Positions 41,758 through 50,736 are shown, numbered from the stretch's first letter. The stretch: DNA of 64,000 nucleotides from Brevibacterium sp. S22 (GCF_004745485.1 NZ_RHFG01000003.1:62001-126000), one strand, 5' to 3'. Translations and numbers: made by a program. Notes: generated from the sequence alone by a model not told the origin.

Positions 41758-41845
41758 TGCGCGAAGGGGGACTTGAACCCCCACGCCCGATAAGTTGGGC
41801 ACTAGCACCTCAAGCTAGCGCGTCTACCAATTCCGCCACTCGCGC
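41758..41845 (-). tRNA. tRNA-Leu (anticodon GAG)
   Basis: An 88-nt tRNA with a long variable arm. The acceptor stem GCGCGAG pairs with the 3' TTCGCGC. The anticodon arm is CTAGC-TTGAGGT-GCTAG, giving anticodon GAG with T33. The T arm carries GGTTCAAGTCC. The variable arm TGCCCAACTTATCGGGCG-type stem-loop is typical of class II tRNAs. CCA is not encoded, since the sequence continues CAG after the discriminator A. It reads CUC/CUU codons. Confidence 0.96.
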
Positions 41846-41926
41846 TGGCAACAGAGATAACTCTACATGCGCGAAACGGTGTCGCAAAATCGAAATCGGC
41901 TTTTGTGACGCACCACACTTAGGTAC

Positions 41927-42781
41927 TCATCGTCCGAGGTGTGCCACCTGCGAGAGCACATGCGGTTTGCCCGTCTTGAGATCGAAGACGGCCGACTGCG
42001 CGGCCTCGTGGCGCCGCCCTTCGGTCAGTGCATAGCCGACCGTGCCGGGCAGCAGAATCGGCTTCGCAAAGGACACATCCCAGCGGTACGACTCGAGTCG
42101 GGGATCCATTGCCGAGAATGCCCGAGAGGCGCTGTACATCCCGTGGGCGATCTGCCGGGGGAACCCGAATCCCTTCGCGGCGAGACCGTTGAGGTGGATC
42201 GGGTTGTAGTCACCGGAGACCTTCGCGTAGCGCTGTCCGATGATCGGATCCAGCCTCCACACAGCACTCGGCTGTGGTGCCGTGAACTCGACGTGCGGCA
42301 CCTGGGCCTTCGACTCTGCTCCGGACAGCTTGCGCCCCTTGGCCAGGTATGTCGAGACCTCCTCCATCACGGGACGTCCGTCGACCTTCGCCTCGAGCCG
42401 AATCTCGATCGTCGTGCCCTTCGTGTGCTCGAAGGGGCCGTCGAGTTCGAGGTGGAAGTCCACAACCTCGCCGAGGCGGGCCCGCGAATGCATGTCCACG
42501 CGGTTGTGGATGTGGACCATCCCCATCATCGGCAGCGGCACCTCAGGATCGGCCAGCAGCTGCATACTCAGCGGGAAGCCGAGGATGTGCAGGTAGCCGG
42601 GGTGGACGATATCGTCCAGAGCGTGACCGACGACATGGGCAAAGCCCGCATAGGCGACCGGTTCGAGCGGAATGCTGCGATCGATCGCGTGGTCCGGCAG
42701 CTCCGGACCGGTGCGCGGTCCCACAGGCAGGGCTTTCAGCAGTGCGCGGGCGTAGACGGGAAGCATCGAATCCGCCATCAT
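41927..42781 (-). CDS. MaoC-family enoyl-acyl hydratase
   Basis: A 284-residue double hot-dog protein. The C-terminal half has the hydratase signature YAKVSGDYNPIHLNGLAAKG, with the catalytic Asp and His, then GFPRQIAHGMYSASRAF. The N-terminal half (HIHNRVDMHSRARLGEVVDF) is the degenerate hot dog. It should hydrate 2-enoyl-CoA or -ACP intermediates. The ATG at 42781 overlaps the FabG stop in an ATGA arrangement. Gene order thiolase-FabG-MaoC mirrors fadA2-fabG4-htdX in mycobacteria, so all three probably act on the same fatty acyl chain. Confidence 0.92.
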   Translation of the reverse strand: MMADSMLPVYARALLKALPVGPRTGPELPDHAIDRSIPLEPVAYAGFAHVVGHALDDIVHPGYLHILGFPLSMQLLADPEVPLPMMGMVHIHNRVDMHSRARLGEVVDFHLELDGPFEHTKGTTIEIRLEAKVDGRPVMEEVSTYLAKGRKLSGAESKAQVPHVEFTAPQPSAVWRLDPIIGQRYAKVSGDYNPIHLNGLAAKGFGFPRQIAHGMYSASRAFSAMDPRLESYRWDVSFAKPILLPGTVGYALTEGRRHEAAQSAVFDLKTGKPHVLSQVAHLGR

Positions 42782-44130
42782 GCGCCCACCATGTTCTGTC
42801 CGCACACGCGCAGGGTCTGCCCGTTGATTCCGCGGGCACCGCTTGATGCGAGGAAGCCGATGGCTTCGGCGACGTCGATCGGCTGGCCGCCCTGCTGCAG
42901 GCTCGAGAGCCGGCGCGCGACCTGACGGGTCAGCGTCGGTATCTTCGCGGTCATATCCGTTTCGATGAACCCGGGCGCGATCGCGTTGATCGCTCCCCCG
43001 CGGGCCGCGAAGTCCTCCGCCGAGGCGGCTGTGAGTCCGATGACTCCGGCCTTCGAGGTCGCGTAGTTCGTCTGTCCGCGGTTGCCGGCGATTCCCGACG
43101 TCGAGGCCAGGGAGACCACCTGGGCACCCTCGGCGAACAGTCCCTTCTCCGCCAGGCGCGAGTTGATCATCGCCTGCGCGGCGATGTTGACGGCGATGAC
43201 CGAATCCCATTTGGCCGCGTCCATGTTCGCCAGCATCTTGTCGCGGGTGATTCCGGCATTGTGGACGAGGATGTCCACGGGGCCTCCGAGCGCCTCGGTG
43301 ATCTTGTCCGGAGCATCGGAGGCGGTGATGTCGAGCTGCAGCGACTTGCCACCGATCCTGTTCGTCACCTGCGCCAGAGCCTGACCGGCCTGCGGCATGT
43401 CCACACCGATGACATAGGCGCCGTCACGGGCGAGGTTCTCAGCGATCGCCGCTCCGATTCCGCGGGCGGCACCGGTGACCACAGCGGTGCGACCGGCCAA
43501 GGGGCCGGCGTCACCGGTGGACATGAACTCGTCGAGGCCCAGTCGCTTCCCGGCGTCCGAGGACACCGTGAGGAACTGGCCGGAGACATAGGCCGATTTT
43601 CCTGACAGCAGGAACCACAGGGCCGCGGCCACCGACGGGGCCGTGAGCTCGACGCCGTCGAGGAGGATTCCGTTGGCGGTGGCGCCGGCGCGCATCTCGT
43701 GGGCGACCGACCGGGTGAAGCCGGTGATGCCCTGAGTGGCAGCGGCCTGCTCCGGTGTCTGGTTCTGGGCATCCGGGGCTGTCGAAATCGTGATCACGCG
43801 ACCGCAGGTCGTCAGTGATCGGAGAGCAGCACCGATTTCGAGGACGATCGGTGAGAGCTCTGCCGGGGACTGCGCATCGTCGAGGACGGCGATGATCGCC
43901 CGCAGCTTCTCACCGCTCTGGGCGTTGCGACGGACTTCGAGTCCGTTCTCGAGCAGCAGATCGGCCAGGCCCTGGGCCCCAGGTCCCGTGCCGAGGACGA
44001 GGACCGGCTTCTTCTCATACGAGGCCGGGGTGGTTCCGAACCGGTTGAGTTCGACCGGCTGCGGCAGACCGAGGGTCTTCGCGACCTGCTTCAGCGGTCC
44101 GTTGACGAGGGAGAGATAGGTGTCTTTCAT
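42778..44130 (-). CDS. High-molecular-weight 3-oxoacyl-ACP/CoA reductase (FabG4-like)
   Basis: A 450-residue short-chain dehydrogenase with an extra N-terminal Rossmann-like domain, as in M. tuberculosis FabG4 (Rv0242c). The N-terminal half has VLVLGTGPGAQGLADLLLE. The catalytic half has GRTAVVTGAARGIGAAIAEN (NAD-binding TGxxxGIG), LVHNAGITRDKMLANMD, VSLASTSGIAGNRGQTNYAT (Ser and Tyr) and SKAGVIGL with the Lys. It reduces 3-oxoacyl intermediates and overlaps both neighbours by four bases, indicating tight coupling. Confidence 0.93.
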   Translation of the reverse strand: MKDTYLSLVNGPLKQVAKTLGLPQPVELNRFGTTPASYEKKPVLVLGTGPGAQGLADLLLENGLEVRRNAQSGEKLRAIIAVLDDAQSPAELSPIVLEIGAALRSLTTCGRVITISTAPDAQNQTPEQAAATQGITGFTRSVAHEMRAGATANGILLDGVELTAPSVAAALWFLLSGKSAYVSGQFLTVSSDAGKRLGLDEFMSTGDAGPLAGRTAVVTGAARGIGAAIAENLARDGAYVIGVDMPQAGQALAQVTNRIGGKSLQLDITASDAPDKITEALGGPVDILVHNAGITRDKMLANMDAAKWDSVIAVNIAAQAMINSRLAEKGLFAEGAQVVSLASTSGIAGNRGQTNYATSKAGVIGLTAASAEDFAARGGAINAIAPGFIETDMTAKIPTLTRQVARRLSSLQQGGQPIDVAEAIGFLASSGARGINGQTLRVCGQNMVGA

Positions 44131-45416
44131 GCTGCCTCCACAATCGCGGTGAGCCCCTGGCCGCCTGCGGCGCAGATCGAGACCAGGGAGCGCTTCTTGC
44201 CGGTGGTCTTCAGATATTTGGCGGTGCTGGCGATGATGCGACCGCCGGTGGCGGCGAACGGGTGGCCGGCTGCGAGGCTCGAACCCAGCGGGTTGAGCTT
44301 GTCGCGGTCGATGGTGCCCAGAGCCGCGTCGAGTCCGACCTTCTCGCGGCAGAATTCCTCGGATTCCCAGGCCGCCAGGTGTGAGAGCACGGTCGAGGCG
44401 AAGGCCTCGTGGATCTCGAAGACATCGAAGTCATCGAATGTCAGTCCGTTGCGGGCAAGCAGGCGCGGGACCGCATAGGCCGGAGCCATGAGCAGGCCTT
44501 CTGCGCCGTCGACGAAGTCCACTGCTGCGGCCTCCGCATCGACGAGGCGCGCCAGCGGGGTGAACCCATGTTCGGCTGCCCAGTCTTCGCTGCCCAGCAG
44601 CACCGAGGAGGCGCCGTCGGTCAGCGGAGTCGAGTTGCCCGCGGTCATGGTCGCCGCAGCGGAGAGCTTCTTTCCGAAGACGGGGCTGAGCTTCGCGAGG
44701 GATTCCACGGTCGAGTCCGCACGCATGTTGGTGTCGCGGCTGACCCCGAGGTACGCAGTGGTGAGGTCGTCGAAGAATCCCGCATCCCAGGCGGCGGCGA
44801 GGTTCCGGTGCGAGGCCACGGCGAGCTCGTCCTGGGCCTGACGCGTGATCCCCCAGGCCGCGGTGGTGATCGCCTGGTGCTCACCCATGCTCAGGCCGGT
44901 GCGCGGTTCGCCCGTACTCGGCGCCTGCGGCGCGAGGTAGGCCGGCCGGATCTGGGAGGCGATCTTCGCCTTCTGCACCATCGTCTTCGCGCGGGTGAGT
45001 TCGAGGAGGATCTCGCGCATCGAATCGTTGATCACGATCGGAGCGTCGGACGTCGAATCCACACCCGAGGCGATGCCGGATTCGATCTGTCCGGTGTTGA
45101 TCTTGTTATTCAGGCTGACCACGGCTTCCAGACCTGTGGCGCAGGCCTGGCCGAGATCGAAGGCGGGGGTCGTCGGCGACAGAGCGGAGCCGAGCACGGC
45201 TTCGCGAGTGAGGTTGAAGTCCTTCGAATGCTTGAGGACTGCACCTCCGGAGACTTCGCCGATGTTCTCGCCGGCCAGTCCGAAGCGGGCGACGAGCCCG
45301 TCGATGGTCGAGGTGAGCATATCGAGGTTGGTGGCCTTCGCATACTGCTTGTTCGAGCGGGCGAAGGGAATTCGGTTGCCGCCGAGGATGACGGCTCGTT
45401 GACTGGGAGCGGACAT
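44127..45416 (-). CDS. Acetyl-CoA C-acyltransferase (thiolase, FadA2-like)
   Basis: A 429-residue thiolase. The nucleophile cysteine lies in FDLGQACATGLEAVVSLNNK. The C-terminal catalytic motifs are FEIHEAFASTVLSHLAAWES, NPLGSSLAAGHPFAATGGRI and SICAAGGQGLTAIVEAA (second Cys and the His of GHP). It condenses or cleaves 3-oxoacyl-CoA. The ATG at 45416 is chosen over a GTG six bases upstream because GGAGG lies five bases before it. It is the first gene of the thiolase-FabG-MaoC operon, divergent from tetR. Confidence 0.93.
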   Translation of the reverse strand: MSAPSQRAVILGGNRIPFARSNKQYAKATNLDMLTSTIDGLVARFGLAGENIGEVSGGAVLKHSKDFNLTREAVLGSALSPTTPAFDLGQACATGLEAVVSLNNKINTGQIESGIASGVDSTSDAPIVINDSMREILLELTRAKTMVQKAKIASQIRPAYLAPQAPSTGEPRTGLSMGEHQAITTAAWGITRQAQDELAVASHRNLAAAWDAGFFDDLTTAYLGVSRDTNMRADSTVESLAKLSPVFGKKLSAAATMTAGNSTPLTDGASSVLLGSEDWAAEHGFTPLARLVDAEAAAVDFVDGAEGLLMAPAYAVPRLLARNGLTFDDFDVFEIHEAFASTVLSHLAAWESEEFCREKVGLDAALGTIDRDKLNPLGSSLAAGHPFAATGGRIIASTAKYLKTTGKKRSLVSICAAGGQGLTAIVEAA

Positions 45417-45449
45417 GTGCACCTCCGAGAGTTGGATTTAACTGTTACC

Positions 45450-45468
45450 GACAGTACCTGATACTGTC
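45450..45468. promoter_or_regulatory. TetR operator overlapping divergent -10 elements
   Basis: GACAGTA (45450-45456) and TACTGTC (45462-45468) form a perfect inverted repeat around CCTGA. Its arms contain TACTGT on each strand. On the plus strand it ends seven bases before the tetR ATG. On the minus strand it would start the thiolase operon about 30 bases upstream of its ATG. A bound repressor would block both promoters. Confidence 0.65.
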
Positions 45469-45474
45469 TGTTCC

Positions 45475-46086
45475 ATGAAATCGATCACAGACGGTCGCTC
45501 GACGAGGTGGCAGAAGCACCGCGACGAGCGTCGTCGCGAACTGCTGCGCACGGTCCGCCATGTCGTCGCCGAACACGGCGATGACATGTCGATGGATCAG
45601 ATATCGGAAGCTTCGGGTACGACGAAGTCGGTTCTCTACCGGTACTTCACCGACCGGGCGGGTCTCCAAGCCGCCATGGGCGAATGGGCGATGGGCGTCA
45701 TCGTCCGGTCTCTCGATGAAGCCGCGGCCGCCTCGGCGAAGGTGAACGGGACCCCCGACGGGGAGGAGTCCTTGGCCGCGATGATCCGGGCCTTTGTCAC
45801 CCTCGCCGCGAACTCCCCGAACGTCTATCGATTCTGCGATACAGCAGTCAACCGGTTCGCGCCCGAAGAGACCGGAGGTTTCTTCAATTCGATCGCCGGA
45901 CTGCTGGCCGAGCGCCTGGACCTCGCCGACGACAGGGACCGCCTGTGGTCGGCCGGAGCCATCGGCTTCGTCCGGGCCGCGACCGAGGCCTGGCTCTCGA
46001 ACCCCAGCCGTGTCGAGGAGTTCGCCTCTGACATCAGCAACTGGCTGTGGGCATCATTGCCCGCCAATCTAGGAGTAGAACAATGA
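45475..46086 (+). CDS. TetR-family transcriptional regulator
   Basis: A 203-residue repressor. The N-terminal helix-turn-helix reads RRELLRTVRHVVAEHGDDMS, MDQISEASGTTKSVLYRYFT and DRAGLQAAMGEWAMG. The C-terminal ligand domain is helical. The position between a thiolase-FabG-MaoC operon and an acyl-CoA oxidase gene, with an operator in the divergent promoter, predicts control of fatty-acid degradation by an acyl-CoA ligand. Its stop overlaps the acyl-CoA dehydrogenase/oxidase ATG (ATGA), so it is co-transcribed with that gene. The mRNA is predicted leaderless. Confidence 0.92.
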   Translation: MKSITDGRSTRWQKHRDERRRELLRTVRHVVAEHGDDMSMDQISEASGTTKSVLYRYFTDRAGLQAAMGEWAMGVIVRSLDEAAAASAKVNGTPDGEESLAAMIRAFVTLAANSPNVYRFCDTAVNRFAPEETGGFFNSIAGLLAERLDLADDRDRLWSAGAIGFVRAATEAWLSNPSRVEEFASDISNWLWASLPANLGVEQ

Positions 46087-48158
46087 AGCTGTCTCTCAAT
46101 CCTCAGGACATCAACGATGTGCTCGACGGCCGCTGGGCCGAGGGCCGACGTCGGGGCCGCGAATTGGCTCTGGATCCCCGGACTCATGAGGATCCCGCCG
46201 ATGATCTCGAGACCACTCGCGCGAAGACCCTCGTCGGCGTCGGGCTGATGGCCGATTCCGGCCTGCCGCTCGTCAGCCTGCCGCCCGAGCTGGGTGGCAA
46301 GAACCAGCACGCCACCAATGTCGCGGGCTTCGAGGAGACGGTCACCGCCGCTCCCAGCCTGCAGATCAAGGCGGGAGTGCAGTTCGGCCTCTTCGGCGGT
46401 GCGATCCTCCACCTCGGCGACGCCGAACAGCACAAGAAGTGGCTGATCGACGCACAGACCGGAAAACTGCTGGGTTCGTTCGCGATGACGGAGATCGGGC
46501 ACGGATCGGATGTCGCCTCCGTCGCGACGACGGCGACCTACGATGTCGACGCGGAAGAGTTCGTCATCACCACGCCCTTCCGTGCCGCGACCAAGGAATA
46601 TATCGGCAACGCGGCCCGTGACGCGCGCGCGGCCGTCGTATTCGCTCAGCTCATCACCGCCGGGGTCAACCACGGCGTGCACGCCTTCTTCGTTCCCATC
46701 CGCGACGAGGCCGGAGACCCGATGCCGGGAATCTCGATCGAGGACGACGGCTTCAAGGGCGGCCTCAAGGGCGTCGACAACGGGCGTATCGCCTTCGCTG
46801 ATGTGCGGGTCCCCAGGACCAATCTGCTCAATCGGTATGGGGATGTCAGCGCCGACGGCACCTACTCCTCCCCCATCGACTCACCGGGGCGTCGCTTCTT
46901 CACGATGCTCGGCACACTGGTCCAGGGGCGTGTCTCGCTCGACGGTGCCGCGATCGTGGCGTCGAAGATCGCTCTCGACATCGCTGTGCGTTACGGACTC
47001 GAACGCAAGCAGTTCAACTCCGTCGACGAGATCGAAGAGTCCACCCTGCTCAGCTATCAGCAGCACCAGCGACGTCTCATGCCCGCTCTCGCCTCGGTCT
47101 ACGCCTCGAACTTCGCCCATGACAAGCTGCTCGCCTCCTTCGAAGAGGTCTTCTCCGGCGCTGACGACTCCGAGGAGAACCGGGCGGTGCTCGAGACTCG
47201 CGCGGCGGCGTTCAAGGCGGATACGACATGGATGGCGCTCGACGTCATCCAGGAGTGCCGCGAGGCTTGCGGCGGCGCCGGCTTCATGGCCGAGAACCGA
47301 CTTGTCGGGCTGCGCGCGGACATGGACGTCTACGTCACCTTCGAAGGTGACAACACGGTGCTGCTCCAGCTGGCCGCCAAGCGCCTGCTCGGCGACTATG
47401 CGAAGGAGTTCGCCAACCTCGACATCGGCGGCGTCGCCCGGTTCATCGGCACCCGCGCCGCTGAGCACAGCCTGTACCGGACCGGCTTGGCCAATGCCGG
47501 CTCGGCGATCTCCGATGTCTTCAGCGGCAATCTCAACGAGAAGCGGATCCGCTCGGGCCGTCTGCAGCGCACCCTGCTGGAGAACCGTGTGGAGTCCATG
47601 GTCGCCTCGGTGGCGCAGAACCTGCGTCCGGCGATGAAGATGTCCCAGGCCGATGCCGGTGAGCTGTTCAACTCCACCCAGCACGAACTCATCGAGATGG
47701 CTCGCGCCTACGTCGAACTGGAGAAGTGGAAGGCTCTCGACGAGAAGATGAAGGAGCAGACCGACGCCGACCAGGCCAAGGTCCTCCGCCGCCTGCGCGA
47801 CACCTACGGCCTCACGCTCATCGAACGTCATCTGGGCTGGCATCTCATGTACGGACGTCTGCCGATGTTCCGAGCCCGTCAGATCAACGACACGCTCAAC
47901 CGTCTGTGTAAGAAGTTGGCCGCGAACGCCCTCGATCTGGTCGAGGCGTTCGGATACGGCGACGAGCACCGTCGGGCCACGATCGCCACAGGCGTCGAAG
48001 CGAAGCGACAGACCGAAGCTGCCGATCACTTCCGTCAGGCTCGGGCCCAGCAGGACTTCCCCGTCGATGAGAAGCACCTGCACAAGGCAGCGAAGAAGGC
48101 TGCGAAAGCCGCAGCCAAGGCAAACGGAAGATCCGGCAGCAAGGCCGGCGTGAAGTAG
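46083..48158 (+). CDS. Acyl-CoA dehydrogenase/oxidase
   Basis: A 691-residue flavoenzyme of the acyl-CoA oxidase type, longer than ordinary acyl-CoA dehydrogenases (about 380-400). The FAD and substrate region is GSFAMTEIGHGSDVASVATT, followed by FKGGLKGVDNGRIAFADVRV. TLVQGRVSLDGAAIVASKIA and REACGGAGFMAENRLVGLR appear in the central and C-terminal helical domains, and VTFEGDNTVLLQLAAKRLL has the catalytic Glu of oxidases. The tail is Lys/Ala-rich. It introduces the 2,3-double bond in acyl-CoA. The ATG at 46083 overlaps tetR. Oxidase versus dehydrogenase cannot be settled by eye. Confidence 0.92.
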   Translation: MKLSLNPQDINDVLDGRWAEGRRRGRELALDPRTHEDPADDLETTRAKTLVGVGLMADSGLPLVSLPPELGGKNQHATNVAGFEETVTAAPSLQIKAGVQFGLFGGAILHLGDAEQHKKWLIDAQTGKLLGSFAMTEIGHGSDVASVATTATYDVDAEEFVITTPFRAATKEYIGNAARDARAAVVFAQLITAGVNHGVHAFFVPIRDEAGDPMPGISIEDDGFKGGLKGVDNGRIAFADVRVPRTNLLNRYGDVSADGTYSSPIDSPGRRFFTMLGTLVQGRVSLDGAAIVASKIALDIAVRYGLERKQFNSVDEIEESTLLSYQQHQRRLMPALASVYASNFAHDKLLASFEEVFSGADDSEENRAVLETRAAAFKADTTWMALDVIQECREACGGAGFMAENRLVGLRADMDVYVTFEGDNTVLLQLAAKRLLGDYAKEFANLDIGGVARFIGTRAAEHSLYRTGLANAGSAISDVFSGNLNEKRIRSGRLQRTLLENRVESMVASVAQNLRPAMKMSQADAGELFNSTQHELIEMARAYVELEKWKALDEKMKEQTDADQAKVLRRLRDTYGLTLIERHLGWHLMYGRLPMFRARQINDTLNRLCKKLAANALDLVEAFGYGDEHRRATIATGVEAKRQTEAADHFRQARAQQDFPVDEKHLHKAAKKAAKAAAKANGRSGSKAGVK

Positions 48159-48173
48159 TCGTCCCAGGCTGTC

Positions 48174-48193
48174 GGCGGTGAGCAGTCACCGCC
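48174..48193. terminator. Small hairpin after the acyl-CoA oxidase gene
   Basis: GGCGGTGA (48174-48181) pairs with TCACCGCC (48186-48193) over a GCAG loop, just before the larger hairpin at 48196. Confidence 0.5.
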
Positions 48194-48195
48194 GG

Positions 48196-48255
48196 CCGCC
48201 TGACGCACGAAGCCCCCGCAGCGAACGGTCTGCGGGGGCTTCGTGCGTCAGGCGG
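48196..48255. terminator. Bidirectional terminator with perfect 26-bp stem
   Basis: Left arm 48196-48221 and right arm 48230-48255 are exact reverse complements around an 8-base loop. The stem lies between the convergent acyl-CoA oxidase and metX genes and ends nine bases before the metX stop. Unusually long for a bacterial terminator. Confidence 0.85.
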
Positions 48256-48263
48256 AGTCAGTG

Positions 48264-49298
48264 TCAGGCGGCGAGGAAGTCGGCGAGCACCGCGGAGATC
48301 TTCTCGGTCTCGGTGAGGAACCCGTCGTGGCCGACCGGGGAGTCGATGATGTCGTGTCGGACCTTCCCCGGCAGAGCCTCGGCGAGGATTCCCACCTGAT
48401 CAGGTGGGAACAGCCTGTCCGAGGACACGGAGACGACGAGGTTGTCCGTGCAGGCGTCGGCCAGCGCCGTGCGCAGGTCGTCAGAGCGCCCGCGGCGCAC
48501 GTCATGATCGCGCAGTGCCCGGGTGAGCACGATGTAGCTGTGCGGGTCGAACCGGGCGGTAAGCTTCTTGGCCTGGTGGTCCAGATACGAGCTCACCTCG
48601 TAGTAGTCCTCCGAACGCATCCGGCGGGAGAAGCGTTCGTTGAGGTCGACATCATTGCGATACGTCAGGTGCGCGATCTGTCGGGCCAGACCGAGGCCTT
48701 GGCCGGGGAAGCTGCCGACGGTCGAATAGTCTCCGGAATAGTAGTCGGCGTCGAGCTCGATCGCGCGTTCCTGCATCATCGCCCAAGCGATCTGGTCGGC
48801 TTCGCAGAAGGCCGGTGCGGCGATGACCGCGCACTTGCGGACCTTCCGGGCATCCAGCAGAGCGAATTCCAAAGCCCGTGCACCTCCCATGGATCCGCCG
48901 ATGACGGCGACCCAGGAATCGATGCCGAGGATCTGGGCGAGGTTGTGTTCCAGGCGTGCCATATCCCGGATCGAAACCGTGGGGAACCGAGAGCCGTAGG
49001 CCAGACCGTCATCGTAGGGCGACTGCGGCCCGGTCGTGCCCGAGCAGCCCCCGAGCGAATTCGCGCACACCACGAAGTACCTGTTCGTGTCCACGGCCTC
49101 TCCGGGCCCCACGACACCCGCCCACCATTCGGTGACGCGGGTGTCGCCGGTCAGAGCGTGCTCGATGAGGATCGCATTGGACCGGTCGGCATTGAGAGTG
49201 CCGAAGGTCTCATAGGCGATCTCGACCGTGCCGAACGTGTGCCCCGAATCTGTGCCGAAGCCCAGGATCCGTTCGACGGAGGTGCTCTGGGTGGTCAT
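48264..49298 (-). CDS. metX: Homoserine O-acetyltransferase MetX
   Basis: A 344-residue alpha/beta hydrolase that acetylates homoserine in methionine synthesis. The nucleophile elbow is AVIGGSMGGARALEFALLDA, the catalytic Asp lies in VSVSSDRLFPPDQV and the His in DSPVGHDGFLTE. ANSLGGCSGTTGPQSPYDDG is the typical oxyanion/substrate loop. The ATG at 49298 is one base after the metY stop (TGAGATG), so translation is coupled. An open frame extends to 49550 inside metY but is not real. The order metY-metX is common in actinobacteria. Confidence 0.94.
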   Translation of the reverse strand: MTTQSTSVERILGFGTDSGHTFGTVEIAYETFGTLNADRSNAILIEHALTGDTRVTEWWAGVVGPGEAVDTNRYFVVCANSLGGCSGTTGPQSPYDDGLAYGSRFPTVSIRDMARLEHNLAQILGIDSWVAVIGGSMGGARALEFALLDARKVRKCAVIAAPAFCEADQIAWAMMQERAIELDADYYSGDYSTVGSFPGQGLGLARQIAHLTYRNDVDLNERFSRRMRSEDYYEVSSYLDHQAKKLTARFDPHSYIVLTRALRDHDVRRGRSDDLRTALADACTDNLVVSVSSDRLFPPDQVGILAEALPGKVRHDIIDSPVGHDGFLTETEKISAVLADFLAA

Positions 49299-49299
49299 C

Positions 49300-50622
49300 T
49301 CAGGCCGCGGCCGACGCCTTCGCCGCTGCCGCCGCGAAGCCCTTGTCGAGGTCGCCGATGATGTCGTCGATGCCTTCGATTCCCACCGACAGACGCACCA
49401 GGCCCGGATTGACTCCGGCCGCCTTCTGGGCTGCTTCGTCGAGCTGAGCATGCGTGGTCGAGGCCGGGTGGATGACGAGCGAGCGGACATCTCCGATGTT
49501 CGCCACGAGCGAGTGGAGCTCGAGGGCGTCGACGAAGGCCACGGCCGCATCGTAGCCGCCGGCGATGTCGAAGGCGAGCACCGAACCGACGCCGTTCGGC
49601 AGGTACTTCTTGGCCAGACCGTTCCAGGGGCTCGACTCGAGTCCGGCGTAGGCGACGCGATCGACCTGACTGTGGGCCTCGAGGTAGGCGGCGACCCTGT
49701 TCGCGTTCTCGACGTGACGTTCGATGCGCAGGCTCAGGGTCTCGATGCCCTGGGCGAGCAGGAACGCATTCGTCGGGCTGAGCGAGGGTCCGAGGTCGCG
49801 CAGGCCCTGTACCCGGGCCTTGAGTCCGAAGGACACGTTCACGCCGAAGGCTCCGCCGGCGCCGAGGTCGCGGGCGAAGACGAGTCCGTTGTAGGAGGCG
49901 TCGGGTTCGTTGAATCCGGGGAACTTCTCCGGCTGTGAGCCATAGTCGAAGTTGCCGCTGTCGACGAGGACGCCGGCGACGGAGTTGCCGTGGCCGCCGA
50001 GGTACTTCGTGGCCGAGTGGAGGACGACGTCGGCACCGTGTTCGATGGGGCGCACGAGGTACGGACTGGCCAGTGTGTTGTCGACGATCAGCGGGACGCC
50101 GGCATCATGGGCGATCGCGGCGATCGCTTCGATGTCGAGGATGTCCGAGCGTGGGTTCGACACGACCTCGCCGAAGAGGAGCTTCGTGTTGTCCTGGATC
50201 GCGTTCTTCCACTCCTCGTGGTCATCGACATCGACGAAGGTGGTTTCGATGCCGAGCTTGCGCAGCGTGACATCGAAGAGGTTGACGGTTCCTCCGTAGA
50301 GGCTGGAGCTGGCCACGATGTGGTCGCCGGCGCCGGCGACGTTCGTGATCGCCAGGAAGGCCGCGGACTGCCCCGAGGCGGTGAGGACGGCGTGGACGCC
50401 GCCTTCGAGGTCGGCGATGCGGTTCTCGACGACTTCGTTCGTCGGGTTCGTCAGGCGGCTGTAGACGGGGCCGACGTCGGTCAGGGCGAAGCGGCTGGCC
50501 GCATGATCGGTGTCGTTGAACACGAATGAGGTGGTCTGGTGGATGGGCAGGGCGCGCGAACCGGTGACCGGGTCGGGGGTCTGTCCTGCGTGGATCTGGC
50601 GGGTTTCGAATGCCTGGGTCAT
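49300..50622 (-). CDS. metY: O-acetylhomoserine sulfhydrylase MetY
   Basis: A 440-residue PLP enzyme that forms homocysteine from O-acetylhomoserine and sulfide. Signatures are ETRQIHAGQTPDPVTGSRAL, VYSRLTNPTNEVVENRIADL, LTASGQSAAFLAITNVAGAG and VVLHSATKYLGGHGNSVAGV, which contains the PLP lysine. The length is normal for MetY and longer than MetB (about 380-390). A GAGGAG ribosome site precedes the ATG. The upstream region holds phased TGTCAT repeats that may be regulatory. It forms an operon with metX. Confidence 0.95.
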   Translation of the reverse strand: MTQAFETRQIHAGQTPDPVTGSRALPIHQTTSFVFNDTDHAASRFALTDVGPVYSRLTNPTNEVVENRIADLEGGVHAVLTASGQSAAFLAITNVAGAGDHIVASSSLYGGTVNLFDVTLRKLGIETTFVDVDDHEEWKNAIQDNTKLLFGEVVSNPRSDILDIEAIAAIAHDAGVPLIVDNTLASPYLVRPIEHGADVVLHSATKYLGGHGNSVAGVLVDSGNFDYGSQPEKFPGFNEPDASYNGLVFARDLGAGGAFGVNVSFGLKARVQGLRDLGPSLSPTNAFLLAQGIETLSLRIERHVENANRVAAYLEAHSQVDRVAYAGLESSPWNGLAKKYLPNGVGSVLAFDIAGGYDAAVAFVDALELHSLVANIGDVRSLVIHPASTTHAQLDEAAQKAAGVNPGLVRLSVGIEGIDDIIGDLDKGFAAAAAKASAAA

Positions 50623-50674
50623 GGTGTCTCCTCGGTGGGTGTGGCGGCTGCTGGAGTCGGTGTGATGTGTCTAC

Positions 50675-50736
50675 TGTCATCGACTTTCGCCTCCCACGTC
50701 CGCCTGTGTGTCATGTTGATGTCATCGTCTGTCATC
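50675..50736. promoter_or_regulatory. Phased TGTCAT repeats upstream of metY
   Basis: TGTCAT starts at 50675, 50709, 50720 and 50730 (plus strand), so the last three are 10-11 bases apart, on one helical face. On the minus strand they read ATGACA upstream of metY. They may be operator half-sites for a methionine or sulfur regulator. No S-box-like fold is seen. Confidence 0.4.
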
